Of a stretch of DNA of 9,828 nucleotides, positions 1-6,099 are shown piece after piece. Positions within the stretch are counted from its first letter, which is position 1. Each line of letters starts with the position of its first letter. The notes under the pieces were generated by a model that saw nothing but the letters and a program-made list of their open reading frames with translations, was not told where the DNA came from and did no database searches. The translations under genes were made by a program, and so were the position numbers. The DNA comes from Actinomycetes bacterium (GTDB taxonomy: Bacteria; Actinomycetota; Actinomycetes; Propionibacteriales; Nocardioidaceae): contig JAEZKN010000101.1 in the NCBI GenBank assembly GCA_023415395.1, positions 1 to 9,828 on the forward strand, in the 5' to 3' direction.

Positions 1-1
1 T

Positions 2-250
2 ATCTACGAGCTCACCACCCGCGACGACGTCGAGACGCTCGCCGAGCTGCAGCTGCTGGTGGCGGCCGATCCCGAGCGCGGCATCCACGCGCCGGGGGCG
101 TTCCCCGCCGCTGCGGCCGAGCAGCTGGCCCAGCGGGTCGCCGAGCTCGCCGAGGGCCCCAAGGGCGGCTACTACGTCGAGGACGCTCCCGCCCCGGGGC
201 GCCCGACCGGCGCCAGGGAGGGGCTCAAGCGCCTGGTGCGCCGCCCCTGA
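2..250 (+). CDS. 3' end of an unrecognised protein (5' end outside window)
   Basis: Frame 2 is open from the first base to a TGA at 248-250, giving the last 82 residues of a protein that begins upstream of the window. Codons carry G or C at nearly every third position, as in the genes around it, so I take it as real. The visible tail has an acidic/Ala-rich helical stretch (AAAAEQLAQRVAELAEG), then GGYYVEDAP and a basic end (REGLKRLVRRP). I see no catalytic motif, membrane segment or family signature and do not recognise it. It converges on the sulfotransferase-like gene to its right and overlaps it by 26 bp (225-250), leaving no room for a separate terminator. Its neighbours suggest a surface-polymer gene such as a glycosyltransferase, but nothing in the visible residues shows that. 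Confidence 0.7.
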   Translation: MYELTTRDDVETLAELQLLVAADPERGIHAPGAFPAAAAEQLAQRVAELAEGPKGGYYVEDAPAPGRPTGAREGLKRLVRRP

Positions 251-1313
251 GCCTGCGCCGCACGCGCGAGCGCCAGCCGTCGTCCCCGGCCTGCCGGGTC
301 TTCCCGCTCAGCTCGCGTACGTCGCCGAGCATGGTCGCGCCCAGCCCGACCGCGACCTCGGCCACCTCCGCGTCGGTCCCCGAGGCCGTGCTGCGCCGCT
401 CCTCCAGCTGCGCGGGGACGCGCAGGTGCTCGAGGTCGCCGACGACGTCGTACTCCCCCGCGGCGAGGTGCGCGACAGCCGCCTCGCCCCGGCGCCGGCA
501 GTCCTCGACCTGGTCCGGCTCGGGCCAGAAGCGCTCGCCCCCGCGCGGCACGAGCCGCTCGTCGGCGAGGTAGGTGCGCAGGTAGACGCCCTTGTCGAAG
601 GCCTTCGAGAAGCCGGTCAGCTGCTCGTTGACCCGGCGCAGCGTCTCGGCCTCGGCCACGCCCATCGACGTGTTGGGGAAGGACCCGGACAGGTCGATGC
701 CGTCGGTCGCGAAGCCCACGATGCCGGCGAAGCGCTCCCACACGTCCTCGCGCGGGGCACCCGGGTCGAGCACCAGCACGTGCACCCGGGCCGGCGGCAC
801 CGCCTCGGTCCAGCGCTCCAGCACCAGGCGCAGGTCGAGGGTCCGCCAGTTCCAGATGTCGGTCGGCTTCTCCGAGACCGTGCGGCCGTAGTCCGGCATC
901 GGCGTGGTCGAGCCGTTCTTCAGGCTCTCCTGCCAGCTCGCGGCGAACAGGCCCAGCGGCTCGCGCGCGGTCACCACCAGGTGCACCTCGGCCGGGGCCA
1001 GCGCCTCGACCATCGCCCGTGCCTGCTCGGCGGAGGCTGCGGCGAAGAACTCGTGGCTGACCAGCCCCGTGCCGGCCGACGACGCGAGCTCCTCGCGGAC
1101 CCGGGCCCAGGCCTGCTGCTGGTGCTCAGGGGCCCGGCGGTGGCTGGCCTGCTCGCGGACGGTGCGGGAGGACCAGAGGTGGTCGCGCCGCTCGGCGCCC
1201 GGCACGACGACGCCGCGCTCGCGCAGCCGGTCGCGGTTGGACCAGATGATCGTCTGGAGGTAGGACGTCGCGGTCTTCGGCAGCCCGATGTGCACGAAGA
1301 CCCGGTCGACCAC
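225..1313 (-). CDS. Sulfotransferase-like protein (PAPS P-loop family), copy 1
   Basis: The 362-residue protein begins with a short beta strand followed by HIGLPKTATSYLQ (residues 8-20), the 5'-phosphosulfate-binding loop of PAPS-dependent sulfotransferases. A second family-like segment, VTAREPLGLFAASWQES (114-130), would supply R117 and S126 for the 3'-phosphate of PAPS. Members transfer sulfate from PAPS to a hydroxyl or amine; the acceptor here is unknown, with carbohydrate or lipid acceptors common in actinobacteria. There is no signal peptide or membrane helix, so it should act in the cytoplasm. The start is GTG at 1313, which shares one base with the TAG stop of the preceding gene (TAGTG), and AGGAG lies 8 nt upstream inside that gene, so translation is probably coupled. 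The basic C-terminus (RSRVRRRLRGG) overlaps the convergent gene by 26 bp. Like the protein at 4909-6027 it carries a VGDLE motif near the C-terminus, marking the two as relatives. Confidence 0.85.
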   Translation of the reverse strand: MVDRVFVHIGLPKTATSYLQTIIWSNRDRLRERGVVVPGAERRDHLWSSRTVREQASHRRAPEHQQQAWARVREELASSAGTGLVSHEFFAAASAEQARAMVEALAPAEVHLVVTAREPLGLFAASWQESLKNGSTTPMPDYGRTVSEKPTDIWNWRTLDLRLVLERWTEAVPPARVHVLVLDPGAPREDVWERFAGIVGFATDGIDLSGSFPNTSMGVAEAETLRRVNEQLTGFSKAFDKGVYLRTYLADERLVPRGGERFWPEPDQVEDCRRRGEAAVAHLAAGEYDVVGDLEHLRVPAQLEERRSTASGTDAEVAEVAVGLGATMLGDVRELSGKTRQAGDDGWRSRVRRRLRGGAPGA

Positions 1314-1507
1314 TAGAGCGACTCCTGGAACCGCTCGATCGCCTGCTGCACCCCGGCCTCGTCGCGGTTGGCCAGCGGCACCAGCAGCTCGGCGACGACG
1401 TCGGCGAGCTCGGCGAGGCGGAGGTTGTGCCGGCGCAGCTGCGCCAGGTCGGCCTCGAGGTCGGCGACCCGCTGCTCCAGCCTCTGCACGTCACTGCGCA
1501 GGCCCAT
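1313..1507 (-). CDS. Small coiled-coil protein, DUF6752-like
   Basis: This 64-residue protein starts with ATG at 1507, 2 nt after the TGA of the LicD/methyltransferase gene, and ends in a TAG that overlaps the GTG of the sulfotransferase-like gene. GGGAG lies about 11 nt upstream. A longer in-frame extension to 1639 exists but lies inside the upstream gene with atypical composition, so I reject it. The N-terminal half (DVQRLEQRVADLEADLAQLRRHN) has leucines and valines in heptad spacing and should form a coiled coil. The second half (LRLAELADVVAELLVPLANRDE) is a hydrophobic helix pair ending in a short amphipathic helix. The pattern matches, from memory, the actinobacterial DUF6752 family, whose function is unknown. 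There is no signal peptide. Its place between two enzyme genes, translationally linked to the sulfotransferase, suggests a partner or scaffold subunit; that is inference. Confidence 0.75.
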   Translation of the reverse strand: MGLRSDVQRLEQRVADLEADLAQLRRHNLRLAELADVVAELLVPLANRDEAGVQQAIERFQESL

Positions 1508-1509
1508 GC

Positions 1510-3066
1510 TCACCACACTCCCACAACTCTTGCGAGCGGCCGTCCGCCGCGGGTCTTCTCGGTCACGTCCACCTGCGTCGCACCGGCGTCGCGCAGCAGC
1601 GTAGTGACCGCTGCGGGGTCCGGACGCGTCAGCATCCACTCGGGCCGGTCCTCACCGTCGACCAGGAAGAACTCGGCGTGCACCTGTCCCCCGTCGCGCA
1701 GCGCCATCGAGCACAGCCGCCCGAACGACTCCTGCCCCTCGGCCGTGGTGGCGTCGAGCAGGTGCCGGGCGACGACGACCTTCGGGCCCGGCCGGTGCGC
1801 GAGCCGGGCGCCCTCGGCGAGCACGGAGCGCCACTCGGTGAGGTTGAGGTCGCGGGTCGTCAGGTCGAGCCCCTCGGCGGCGGCCAGGTCGGCGGCGACG
1901 CCCAGCCCGCGGCGGGTGTAGTCGTAGGCCGTGACCGCGTGGCCCTGCCGTGCCAGCCACACCGCGTCCACGCCTCGCCCGGCCCCGACGTCGAGCAGCT
2001 CGGCCCCGAGCGCCCGGGCCGCCGTGGCCGCGTTGCGGGCCAGCGCCGAGGGCTTCTGGGGCAAGGGGCGGCGGGCGTTCTGGAAGGCCTTGCGGTCCCA
2101 GTAGCGGACCCCGGGCTGGGTGCCGCGGAACCAGTCCTCGAACGCGTGGACCGTGCGGTCCGGCGTCGTGAACTTGAACGCCGGGTCGGGCGTGCGCCAT
2201 CCCGGTCCGTAGGTCGCCTCGAGCAGCTTCTCCGGGCGCGCGGGGACCGGCACCGGCCGGCCGTCCAGCTGCGCCTCCCCCAGCGGCGTGATCCACTCCC
2301 GCTCGAACGGCACGCCGATCTCGCCCATGAGGTAGAGCCGGCCCTCGTCGAGGAACCCGCCGAAGACGTCGAGGCCGCGGGTCACGTCGCCCTCGGTCAC
2401 GAGCATCTTGAACGAGCCACCGCTGTAGCGGGAGATCTGCCAGCCGTCGGCGGCCAACCGCCGCTGGACCGCGAACGACTCGCGCGCGACGTCGACCGGG
2501 TCGGTGTGCCGGCTGACGTAGCCGAGGTCGGCGTCGGAGTCGTGCCCGAGCACGCGCCCCTCGCGGACCGCTCCGAGGAGCGTGCCGTAGGCCACGAAGG
2601 GCTCGAGGCCGGCCGTGCGCAGTGCCGCCAGCACGGCGTCGACGGCGTCCAGCAGGGCCGCGATGTCGCGGTCGGACCGGCCGGCGAAGACCGGCACGAG
2701 CCGTCCGGACTTGTCCATGCCGACGTCGAGACCGTCGCGGTTCTGCACCAGGATGGGGCCATCGCCGTCCCCGAACGCCAGCTCCCGCTCGAAGTGGGTG
2801 CGTCCGGACGCCGAGTCGCGGACGGTGATCGTGGACCGGCCGTCGAGGCGGCGCTGGAGCGGCGTGGGCCACGGCGCCCGCCGCAGCGGCCACGGGCCCC
2901 GCGAGACGGGCGAGAGCACCGGCACCGTGTCGCGGCGGGTCCAGAAGGTCCAGACCCGCCGGCCGTCCACCAGGAGGTCGAGGGGCCGGTCGTCGGTGGC
3001 CAGCACCGACACCCCGGCCTCGTCGACGCCCCGCACCCGGAGGTAGGACGGCACCCGCGCAGTCAC
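1510..3066 (-). CDS. LicD-like transferase fused to class I SAM methyltransferase
   Basis: The 518-residue product has three parts. Residues 1-125 form an unassigned, probably beta-rich region. Residues about 135-310 resemble the LicD/fukutin nucleotidyltransferase fold: YGTLLGAVREG (160-170) followed by GHDSDADLGY (174-183), where D176, D178 and D180 would bind metal. LicD proteins attach phosphocholine or related phospho-alditols to surface glycans. Residues about 340-518 are a Rossmann methyltransferase: ELLDVGAGRG (356-365) is SAM motif I and D382 ends strand 2. The combination suggests transfer of a phospho-substituent plus methylation of the same glycan, with the true substrate unknown. 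No signal peptide is seen. GTG at 3066 follows the upstream TGA by 1 bp; a second GTG at 3054 (residue 5) is better placed behind GAGGTG (3069-3064), so the protein may start four residues later. It sits mid-operon between the PLD-like and DUF6752-like genes. Confidence 0.82.
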   Translation of the reverse strand: MTARVPSYLRVRGVDEAGVSVLATDDRPLDLLVDGRRVWTFWTRRDTVPVLSPVSRGPWPLRRAPWPTPLQRRLDGRSTITVRDSASGRTHFERELAFGDGDGPILVQNRDGLDVGMDKSGRLVPVFAGRSDRDIAALLDAVDAVLAALRTAGLEPFVAYGTLLGAVREGRVLGHDSDADLGYVSRHTDPVDVARESFAVQRRLAADGWQISRYSGGSFKMLVTEGDVTRGLDVFGGFLDEGRLYLMGEIGVPFEREWITPLGEAQLDGRPVPVPARPEKLLEATYGPGWRTPDPAFKFTTPDRTVHAFEDWFRGTQPGVRYWDRKAFQNARRPLPQKPSALARNAATAARALGAELLDVGAGRGVDAVWLARQGHAVTAYDYTRRGLGVAADLAAAEGLDLTTRDLNLTEWRSVLAEGARLAHRPGPKVVVARHLLDATTAEGQESFGRLCSMALRDGGQVHAEFFLVDGEDRPEWMLTRPDPAAVTTLLRDAGATQVDVTEKTRGGRPLARVVGVW

Positions 3067-3067
3067 C

Positions 3068-4423
3068 TCAGTCCAGTGACGCGAGCTTCGCGTACGGGTC
3101 GACGCCGGTCGTGGAGTACGGCGTGCCGTCCTCGTAGATCGCGTTCGCTCCGCTGCCGAAGACCAGCTGACCCTCGGCCGCCGCCCGGCGCGCGGCCGGC
3201 GTGGTCGCGGTGTCGGGGATGACGTTCAGGCTGCGGTCGGCGGGGAAGTTCTCGTACCAGTAGTCGATGTGCTCGCGGTAGCGCTCGGTCAGCGGGCCGC
3301 GTCGGTAGACGCCGAGGTTCTCGTCGCTGACCGCGCCGAGCCCGGACAGGTTGGCGGAGCCGTTGAGGACCACCTTGTTGCCGCGCTTGCCGTCGACGTT
3401 GCCGATGATCGCCATCGCCTTGAGGTGGAAGTAGTTGTCGAACTGGCCGTCGCCGTCGAAGTCCTGCACCAGGTGCTTCATCGGCACCGGACCGCGGCCG
3501 CCGGGGCTGCGCAGGTAGCGGCCGATGTCGATGCCGAGCACGGTGTAGCCGATGCGGACGTCGCAGCCGGCCTGCCACAGCCCGCGGATCTTCCGCGCGA
3601 ACTTCATGCCGCGGGCGTTGCGGATGACGTCCGGCGCGAGGCGCAGGATCGTGCGGCCGGAGGCGGTGTTGGTGGCCCCGCGGCACTTGACCTTGTTCAG
3701 CAGCCGGTAGGCCGGGTCGGACGTGGCGCCCTTGACGGGGTACATGTAGAGGGAGAAGTCGCCGAAGTGGCCGGCGGCGAACGGCGGCTTGACCGGCTTG
3801 TCCTTGGCGGCCTGGGCGAAGACCTTGGTGTAGAAGTTCCAGACCTTCTTGCCCCGGGTGTGGGCGACGACGTCGTTCCACTGGTTGTTGGTCGAGGCGA
3901 GGGTGAAGTTCGCCGAGCCCTGGTAGACCACGCGCGGGACCTTGCCGACCTGGGAGAACATGAAGACCTTGGCGTGCGCCGCCCCGCCGCTGCCCCGGCA
4001 GGAGTTCTTGCAGGTCCGGGCCCAGCTCTTCGGACGCTGGGGGTGCGCCTTGTTGCCCTTGTGCAGGCCGGCGCGCAGCTTGCGGAACGGCGGGTTGCCG
4101 ATCTCGTCGCGGTTGTTGGCCGCGTCCATCAGCAGGCGGACGGTCACGCCCCGGCGCTGGGCACGCAGCAGGGCGTTCGTGCCCTCGCTGGTCAGGAAGT
4201 TCCAGGTGAAGAACTTGATCGTGCTGCCGCGCGGCGAGGATTCGATCGACCGCATGATCTTGTTGTAGATCTGGCGCCGCTTGCCGCGGTCACCGGTGGG
4301 GTTGTTGAAGGTCACCCCGGGCTGCGGCTGGAAGTTGTCCGGTGCCGCCACCGCGGGCGACGAGACGCCGACGGGCACCAGGAACGCGGTGATCGCGACG
4401 AGCAGGGCAAGGCATCTGGTCAC
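3068..4423 (-). CDS. Secreted phospholipase D-like protein with two degenerate HKD motifs
   Basis: This 451-residue protein has a Sec-type signal peptide (VTRCLALLVAITAFLVPVGVSSPAVAA, hydrophobic core about 5-20, likely cut after A27). It then shows two PLD half-sites: H150-A-K152 with GSANFT at 169-174, and H333-L-K335 with NGSANLSG at 354-361. This layout is that of the PLD superfamily (phosphodiesterases and transphosphatidylases acting on phospholipids, nucleic acids or glycerophosphate polymers). In both halves the Asp expected five residues after the Lys is missing (S157 and I340), while His, Lys and the downstream GSAN are kept. Just before the second His lies DFDGDGQFD (321-329), a calcium-loop-like sequence. 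Two cysteine pairs (C138/C142, C249/C287) fit an exported protein. GTG at 4423 is chosen because GAGGAG (4437-4432) sits 8 nt upstream and it opens directly into the signal peptide; the frame runs further upstream but only as noise. It follows the lipoprotein gene by 20 bp and precedes the LicD fusion by 1 bp. Confidence 0.83.
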   Translation of the reverse strand: MTRCLALLVAITAFLVPVGVSSPAVAAPDNFQPQPGVTFNNPTGDRGKRRQIYNKIMRSIESSPRGSTIKFFTWNFLTSEGTNALLRAQRRGVTVRLLMDAANNRDEIGNPPFRKLRAGLHKGNKAHPQRPKSWARTCKNSCRGSGGAAHAKVFMFSQVGKVPRVVYQGSANFTLASTNNQWNDVVAHTRGKKVWNFYTKVFAQAAKDKPVKPPFAAGHFGDFSLYMYPVKGATSDPAYRLLNKVKCRGATNTASGRTILRLAPDVIRNARGMKFARKIRGLWQAGCDVRIGYTVLGIDIGRYLRSPGGRGPVPMKHLVQDFDGDGQFDNYFHLKAMAIIGNVDGKRGNKVVLNGSANLSGLGAVSDENLGVYRRGPLTERYREHIDYWYENFPADRSLNVIPDTATTPAARRAAAEGQLVFGSGANAIYEDGTPYSTTGVDPYAKLASLD

Positions 4424-4431
4424 GCTGGGAA

Positions 4432-4437
4432 CTCCTC
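4432..4437 (-). promoter_or_regulatory. Ribosome binding site of the PLD-like gene
   Basis: GAGGAG on the minus strand, 8 nt before the GTG at 4423. It fixes the start of the PLD-like gene at the signal peptide rather than at any upstream codon of the longer open frame. It falls in the 20-bp gap after the lipoprotein stop codon. Confidence 0.75.
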
Positions 4438-4443
4438 GTGGTC

Positions 4444-4860
4444 TCACGCCCGGCAGCTGCGCACGGCAGCGCGGAAGTCCGGGTCGTCGGCGAGCGTGGT
4501 GGATGCCTCGTGGATGGTGCCGCCGAGGACCGCCCAGAAGCGGTCGTCGTGCATCACCAGCCGCTGCCCCGAGGAGCAGCCGAGCCCATCGCGCGGGACC
4601 AGGGCCCCGGAGCCGTCGACGCAGCCGCGGTAGGTCCGCGGCAGGGTGGCGTCGACCTGCCACACGGTCTCGCAAGCAGGCCCGTCGGCGGTCGCCGACT
4701 CCGTGGCGGAGCCGGTCGCGGACGGCGACTCGGGCGTGCTGGACGTGTCGGTCCCGGCAGCGTCCGACCCTGCGGGACCGGAGGTCCCGCAACCGAACGC
4801 GCAGAGCGCGAGGAGCGGCAACGCCGCCCTGCGCACGCTCTGTCCACGGGCACCCGACAT
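4444..4860 (-). CDS. Small Cys-rich putative lipoprotein
   Basis: The 138-residue protein has a basic N-terminus (RGQSVRR), a hydrophobic stretch (AALPLLALCAFG) and a candidate lipidated Cys24 in LCAFGC. The lipobox is imperfect, with Phe at -2 and Ala at -3. Residues 25-60 are a Gly/Ser/Thr/Ala/Pro/Glu-rich linker typical of actinobacterial lipoproteins. The remaining domain of about 75 residues contains four cysteines (C63, C80, C95, C136), enough for two disulfides, and conserved-looking pieces such as YRGCVDGSG and DDRFWAVLGG. I recognise no family. It would sit on the outer face of the membrane. ATG at 4860 lacks a ribosome binding site but lies 7 nt after a TATACT, so the message is probably leaderless. 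The gene follows the sulfotransferase-like gene by 48 bp and precedes the exported PLD-like gene by 20 bp, suggesting a shared extracytoplasmic task. Confidence 0.72.
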   Translation of the reverse strand: MSGARGQSVRRAALPLLALCAFGCGTSGPAGSDAAGTDTSSTPESPSATGSATESATADGPACETVWQVDATLPRTYRGCVDGSGALVPRDGLGCSSGQRLVMHDDRFWAVLGGTIHEASTTLADDPDFRAAVRSCRA

Positions 4861-4867
4861 GCGGGGA

Positions 4868-4873
4868 AGTATA
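4868..4873 (-). promoter_or_regulatory. Candidate -10 element, leaderless promoter of the lipoprotein gene
   Basis: TATACT on the minus strand, followed by 7 nt and then the ATG at 4860. Transcription would begin at or next to the start codon. The match to the actinobacterial TANNNT consensus is good and stands out in GC-rich surroundings. I see no convincing -35. It would let the lipoprotein, PLD-like, LicD fusion, DUF6752-like and sulfotransferase-like genes be expressed independently of the sulfotransferase-like gene upstream. Confidence 0.5.
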
Positions 4874-4908
4874 GGTCGGGGGCGGACCGAGGGCCGTATC
4901 CCGAAGAC

Positions 4909-6027
4909 TCAGCCGGCGCGCCCCGCTGCCAGCAGGTCAGCGGCGGCGGTGATCGTCTGGGGGATCCCCGCCACGAGGGGCACCGGCTCCCCGGCCCGCT
5001 TCGCGGCGTGGTCCAGCACCGCCCGTGCGCACGCCCTGACCTGGTCCCGGTCGGGCGGGGCGACCTCCTCCGGATGGCCGTCGAGGTCCCGCTCGACCGT
5101 CAGGTCCTCGAGGTCCCCGACGAGGGCGGTGGACCGCTCGGTGAGCAGCTCGCGCACCGCCCGGTTGCGCTCGAGGGCGAAGGCGACGCCCGCGCGGTCC
5201 AGCCGGGGCCGCCCCTGGTCGCTGCGCATCGGCGCGAGCACGTCGCGCGCGAGGGGGCGGACCATCGCCCGGTAGTCGTCCAGCGGCATCTCGGACAGGT
5301 GCCGGTTCAGCCGCCGCAGCACGTCGCACGCGGCGTAGCCCAGCGACTCGTTCTCGGCGACCCGGTCGAAGGACGGCTCCATCTCCGGGAGGCCGGCGGC
5401 GTCGGCGAACCGGCGCCAGATCGCCTCCGGCGCCGAACGCGACGGCGGGACGGTCGTCACCACGAACCGGTCGACCCCGGGCCGGTCCCAACGCTCGACC
5501 ATGGCGGCCACGTCCTGTGCCTGGCGGAAGCTGCTGGCGGCGTACCGATGCTGCAGCTCGGGGTCCGCGACCTGCCGGACGTAGGACGAGAAGGGGGCGC
5601 CGCCGCGGTTGCGGGTGTAGGTCTGCCACTGCGCCGGGATCGCGCCGACCTGGTCGCGCACCGCGAGCAGGACGGTGAGCTCGTGCCGGGCCAGGTCGCC
5701 GACCGCCTCCTCGATCGCCGCGGGACCGAGGAAGCTGAAGAACTCGCTCGACACGACGACGGTGTCGGCGCTGGACCGGTCGACGGCCTCGACGAGCCGC
5801 CGCCACTCGGTCCGCCCGGGCGCGGTGCCGTGGAGCTCCCGCGCCGCGTGGTGGGGACGAGCCCGCCGCTCGGCGAACCGGCCGGCGACGACGTCGACGC
5901 CCGCCCGCGCGAAGGCGTCGGCGTTGCTCCCCAGCACCGACTGCAGGTAGGTGGTGCCGGACTTCATCGTGCCGATGTGCAGCACGACCCGCCTGCCGGC
6001 ACGCTCGCCGGCCCGGTCCCCCACCAT
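4909..6027 (-). CDS. Sulfotransferase-like protein (PAPS P-loop family), copy 2
   Basis: The 372-residue protein opens with VVLHIGTMKSGTTYLQS (14-30), a textbook 5'-phosphosulfate loop. VVVSSEFFSF (90-99) and LAVRDQVGAIPAQWQ (121-135) follow, the latter aligning with the 3'-phosphate segment of the copy at 225-1313. R124 is kept, but the position of S126 in that copy is Q133 here, so PAPS binding may differ. A shared VGDLEDL (303-309) near the C-terminus supports common descent, though overall similarity is low by eye, so the acceptors probably differ. It has no signal peptide and should be cytoplasmic. ATG at 6027 is supported by AGGAGG 6 nt upstream; the frame continues far upstream only as the antisense shadow of the next gene. 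It is the first gene of the minus-strand block, divergent from the PRC/MgtE_N/CBS gene, with its -10 candidate at 6061-6056. Confidence 0.85.
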   Translation of the reverse strand: MVGDRAGERAGRRVVLHIGTMKSGTTYLQSVLGSNADAFARAGVDVVAGRFAERRARPHHAARELHGTAPGRTEWRRLVEAVDRSSADTVVVSSEFFSFLGPAAIEEAVGDLARHELTVLLAVRDQVGAIPAQWQTYTRNRGGAPFSSYVRQVADPELQHRYAASSFRQAQDVAAMVERWDRPGVDRFVVTTVPPSRSAPEAIWRRFADAAGLPEMEPSFDRVAENESLGYAACDVLRRLNRHLSEMPLDDYRAMVRPLARDVLAPMRSDQGRPRLDRAGVAFALERNRAVRELLTERSTALVGDLEDLTVERDLDGHPEEVAPPDRDQVRACARAVLDHAAKRAGEPVPLVAGIPQTITAAADLLAAGRAG

Positions 6028-6033
6028 GTCCCG

Positions 6034-6039
6034 CCTCCT
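6034..6039 (-). promoter_or_regulatory. Ribosome binding site of sulfotransferase-like copy 2
   Basis: Perfect AGGAGG on the minus strand, 6 nt before the ATG at 6027. It decides the start within an open frame that extends over 1 kb further upstream. Confidence 0.8.
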
Positions 6040-6055
6040 GCTCGAGCCGCCCGCG

Positions 6056-6061
6056 AGGCTA
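6056..6061 (-). promoter_or_regulatory. Candidate -10 element of the minus-strand block
   Basis: TAGCCT on the minus strand, about 28 nt before the ATG at 6027, fits TANNNT and would give a short leader carrying AGGAGG. It lies back to back with the plus-strand promoter at 6086-6091. Between them is a 13-bp inverted repeat, GGGCG-CAC-CGCCC (6071-6083), which could be an operator or may simply reflect base composition. No clear -35 is visible. Confidence 0.4.
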
Positions 6062-6085
6062 GCAGCCGCGGGGCGCACCGCCCGG

Positions 6086-6091
6086 TAGCGT
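6086..6091 (+). promoter_or_regulatory. Candidate -10 element, leaderless promoter of the PRC/MgtE_N/CBS gene
   Basis: TAGCGT followed by 8 nt and then the GTG at 6100. The spacing puts the transcript start at the start codon, and there is no ribosome binding site, so translation is probably leaderless. No good -35 match is seen. The promoter is likely to drive this gene and the DUF1003 gene that overlaps it. Confidence 0.5.
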
Positions 6092-6099
6092 GTCCGGAC

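Noticed and set aside
1508..1639. 44-residue upstream extension of the DUF6752-like protein
   Set aside because: It lies inside the 3' end of the methyltransferase gene and has no coding character; the ATG at 1507 directly follows that gene's stop.
1288..3222. Long plus-strand open frame of 644 codons
   Set aside because: It is antisense to the LicD/methyltransferase gene, whose motifs and codon bias are clear; the plus-strand product is Arg/Pro/Gly-rich without any motif.
3269..4633. Long plus-strand open frame of 454 codons
   Set aside because: It is the antisense shadow of the PLD-like and lipoprotein genes; the product is a low-complexity Val/Ala/Asp/Arg repeat typical of reversed high-GC genes.
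4424..4792. Longer start for the PLD-like protein
   Set aside because: The extra residues are out-of-frame lipoprotein sequence and would bury the signal peptide; the GTG at 4423 has GAGGAG at ideal spacing.
4438..6099. An N-terminal extension of over 550 residues to the MgtE_N/CBS protein
   Set aside because: The upstream part is antisense to the lipoprotein and second sulfotransferase-like genes and has no domain. The PRC domain starts right after the GTG at 6100, which has a -10 element in front.
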